DNA of 64,000 nucleotides from NCBI RefSeq assembly GCF_000821245.2, contig NZ_LN611422.1:100456-164455 (forward strand), read 5' to 3'. Both the position numbers and the translations under genes were made by a program. Positions 63,387-64,000 of the stretch are shown piece after piece. Each line of letters opens with the position of its first letter. The stretch's first letter is position 1. The DNA comes from Virgibacillus senegalensis. GTDB taxonomy: Bacteria > Bacillota > Bacilli > Bacillales > Amphibacillaceae. The notes below the pieces were generated by a model, which made no database searches, was not told the DNA's origin, and was given only the letters and a program-made list of their open reading frames with translations.

Positions 63387-64000
63387 TTGATCACTCATCG
63401 CTCTGCTACGGATGATAAACAACGGCTGGAAGATTTAATTGAAATGGTGCAGAATGGAAATGAAGAAGTGCAAAACAGGCTATTGAAAGCGTATCAACCT
63501 TTTATCGCCAAAAGTGTTTCCGATGTATGTAAAAGATATATTAATCCTCAAATAGATGACGAATTCAGTGTCGGACTGCTTGCATTCAATGAAGCGATGC
63601 TTTCCTATTCTCCGGATAAGGGCAGTTCGTTTTTATCGTTTGCCAGATTGGTAGTAAAGCGGCGAGTGATTGATTATATCAGGCAGGAACAGACTAAAAT
63701 GGTTGCTGCATCCATTGATGAACCGCTGGAGGATGCCCAGTTGGAAAATCCATCGGAAATTACTGCCGCCAAAGCGATTTACCAGGATCAGTTGGATAGC
63801 TGGTATCGCAGAGAAGAAATCAAAGATTTGCAAGGCAGACTCCAAGAGTATAAATTGTCGTTTGAGGAGCTTACGGTTATTTCACCGAAGCATCGGGACG
63901 CAAGAGAGTCGGCCGTCCGGGTGGCTAAAGTGCTTTATGAGAATGAATTTCTGAGAAGCTATGTCCTTAAGAAGAAAAAAGTTCCGATTAAAAATCTGGT
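63387..64000 (+). CDS. sigI: RNA polymerase sigma factor SigI, 5' part (cut by window end)
   Basis: An open frame from a TTG at 63387, six bases after GGAGGTGAT, runs off the window after 204 codons. The encoded protein shows sigma-region-2 features (VQNGNEEVQNRLLKAYQPFI, DEFSVGLLAFNEAMLSYSPD, SFLSFARLVVKRRVIDYIRQ) and the SigI-specific C-terminal part (SFEELTVISPKHRDARESAV). B. subtilis SigI is about 250 residues and responds to heat and cell-envelope stress, controlled by the anti-sigma factor RsgI, usually the next gene. About 40 residues and the presumed rsgI lie outside the window. Confidence 0.92.
   Translation, partial: MITHRSATDDKQRLEDLIEMVQNGNEEVQNRLLKAYQPFIAKSVSDVCKRYINPQIDDEFSVGLLAFNEAMLSYSPDKGSSFLSFARLVVKRRVIDYIRQEQTKMVAASIDEPLEDAQLENPSEITAAKAIYQDQLDSWYRREEIKDLQGRLQEYKLSFEELTVISPKHRDARESAVRVAKVLYENEFLRSYVLKKKKVPIKNL

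Overview
The window looks like a chromosome segment of a low-to-moderate GC, endospore-forming member of the Bacillaceae, probably a halotolerant or marine type (Virgibacillus, Oceanobacillus and Lentibacillus are the closest fits by gene content). The evidence is a GerA/GerB/GerC germinant-receptor operon, the sporulation-associated prkA and yhbH genes, a sigI-type sigma factor, a glycine betaine/proline ABC importer, and strong Gram-positive ribosome binding sites with frequent TTG and GTG starts. Genus is inference only; no 16S rRNA gene is present.

Region 1 (1-16320) is a carbohydrate island. A decayed IS1182-type transposase and a ~180-bp repeat lie at its left edge, and an inverted copy of the repeat lies at its right edge. 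Inside are two modules. The first (672-6935) encodes a GH13_18 glucoside phosphorylase, a glycerate kinase, a sodium:solute symporter, an unknown protein and a CdaR-type regulator. This set best fits uptake and phosphorolysis of glucosylglycerate, a compatible solute. The second (6975-16120) encodes maltodextrin use: a GH13_20 neopullulanase-like enzyme, a MalEFG importer without its own ATPase, a GH31 alpha-glucosidase and a LacI-family regulator. LacI/CcpA-type operators overlap the promoters.

Region 2 (16320-28500) is mixed. It holds a DUF305 membrane protein, a fused remnant of a two-component system and a YdhK-type lipoprotein (together resembling a decayed metal-response locus). It continues with a small membrane-anchored protein, a P-loop kinase-like protein, D-amino acid aminotransferase, tRNA-Gly(UCC), an ABC-class ATPase, queG, an amidase-domain protein, trmL, a 32-residue membrane peptide and prkA.

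Region 3 (29000-46200) is core metabolism and transport: odhAB, an SgrR-type regulator divergent from an MFS transporter, yhbH, an esterase, a lipoprotein, a nucleoside transporter, an aldehyde dehydrogenase, a MATE exporter, a stand-alone murG paralogue and a zinc-finger membrane protein.

Region 4 (46700-64000) holds the betaine importer (binding protein, permease, ATPase), a frameshifted aldo/keto reductase, the ger operon behind a SigG-like promoter, and a beta-carbonic anhydrase homologue with an altered catalytic dyad. It also holds a heterodimeric multidrug-type ABC exporter behind an elaborate leader, an S1C protease, a PRC-barrel protein and the start of sigI, cut by the window end.

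The most interesting element is the ~580-nt leader of the ABC exporter (56212-56824). It has a consensus promoter, a 26-codon leader peptide, two successive intrinsic terminators, two direct-repeat hairpins and a second short ORF. This is the architecture of a translation-dependent attenuator for drug-inducible expression, comparable in principle to B. subtilis bmrB-bmrCD.
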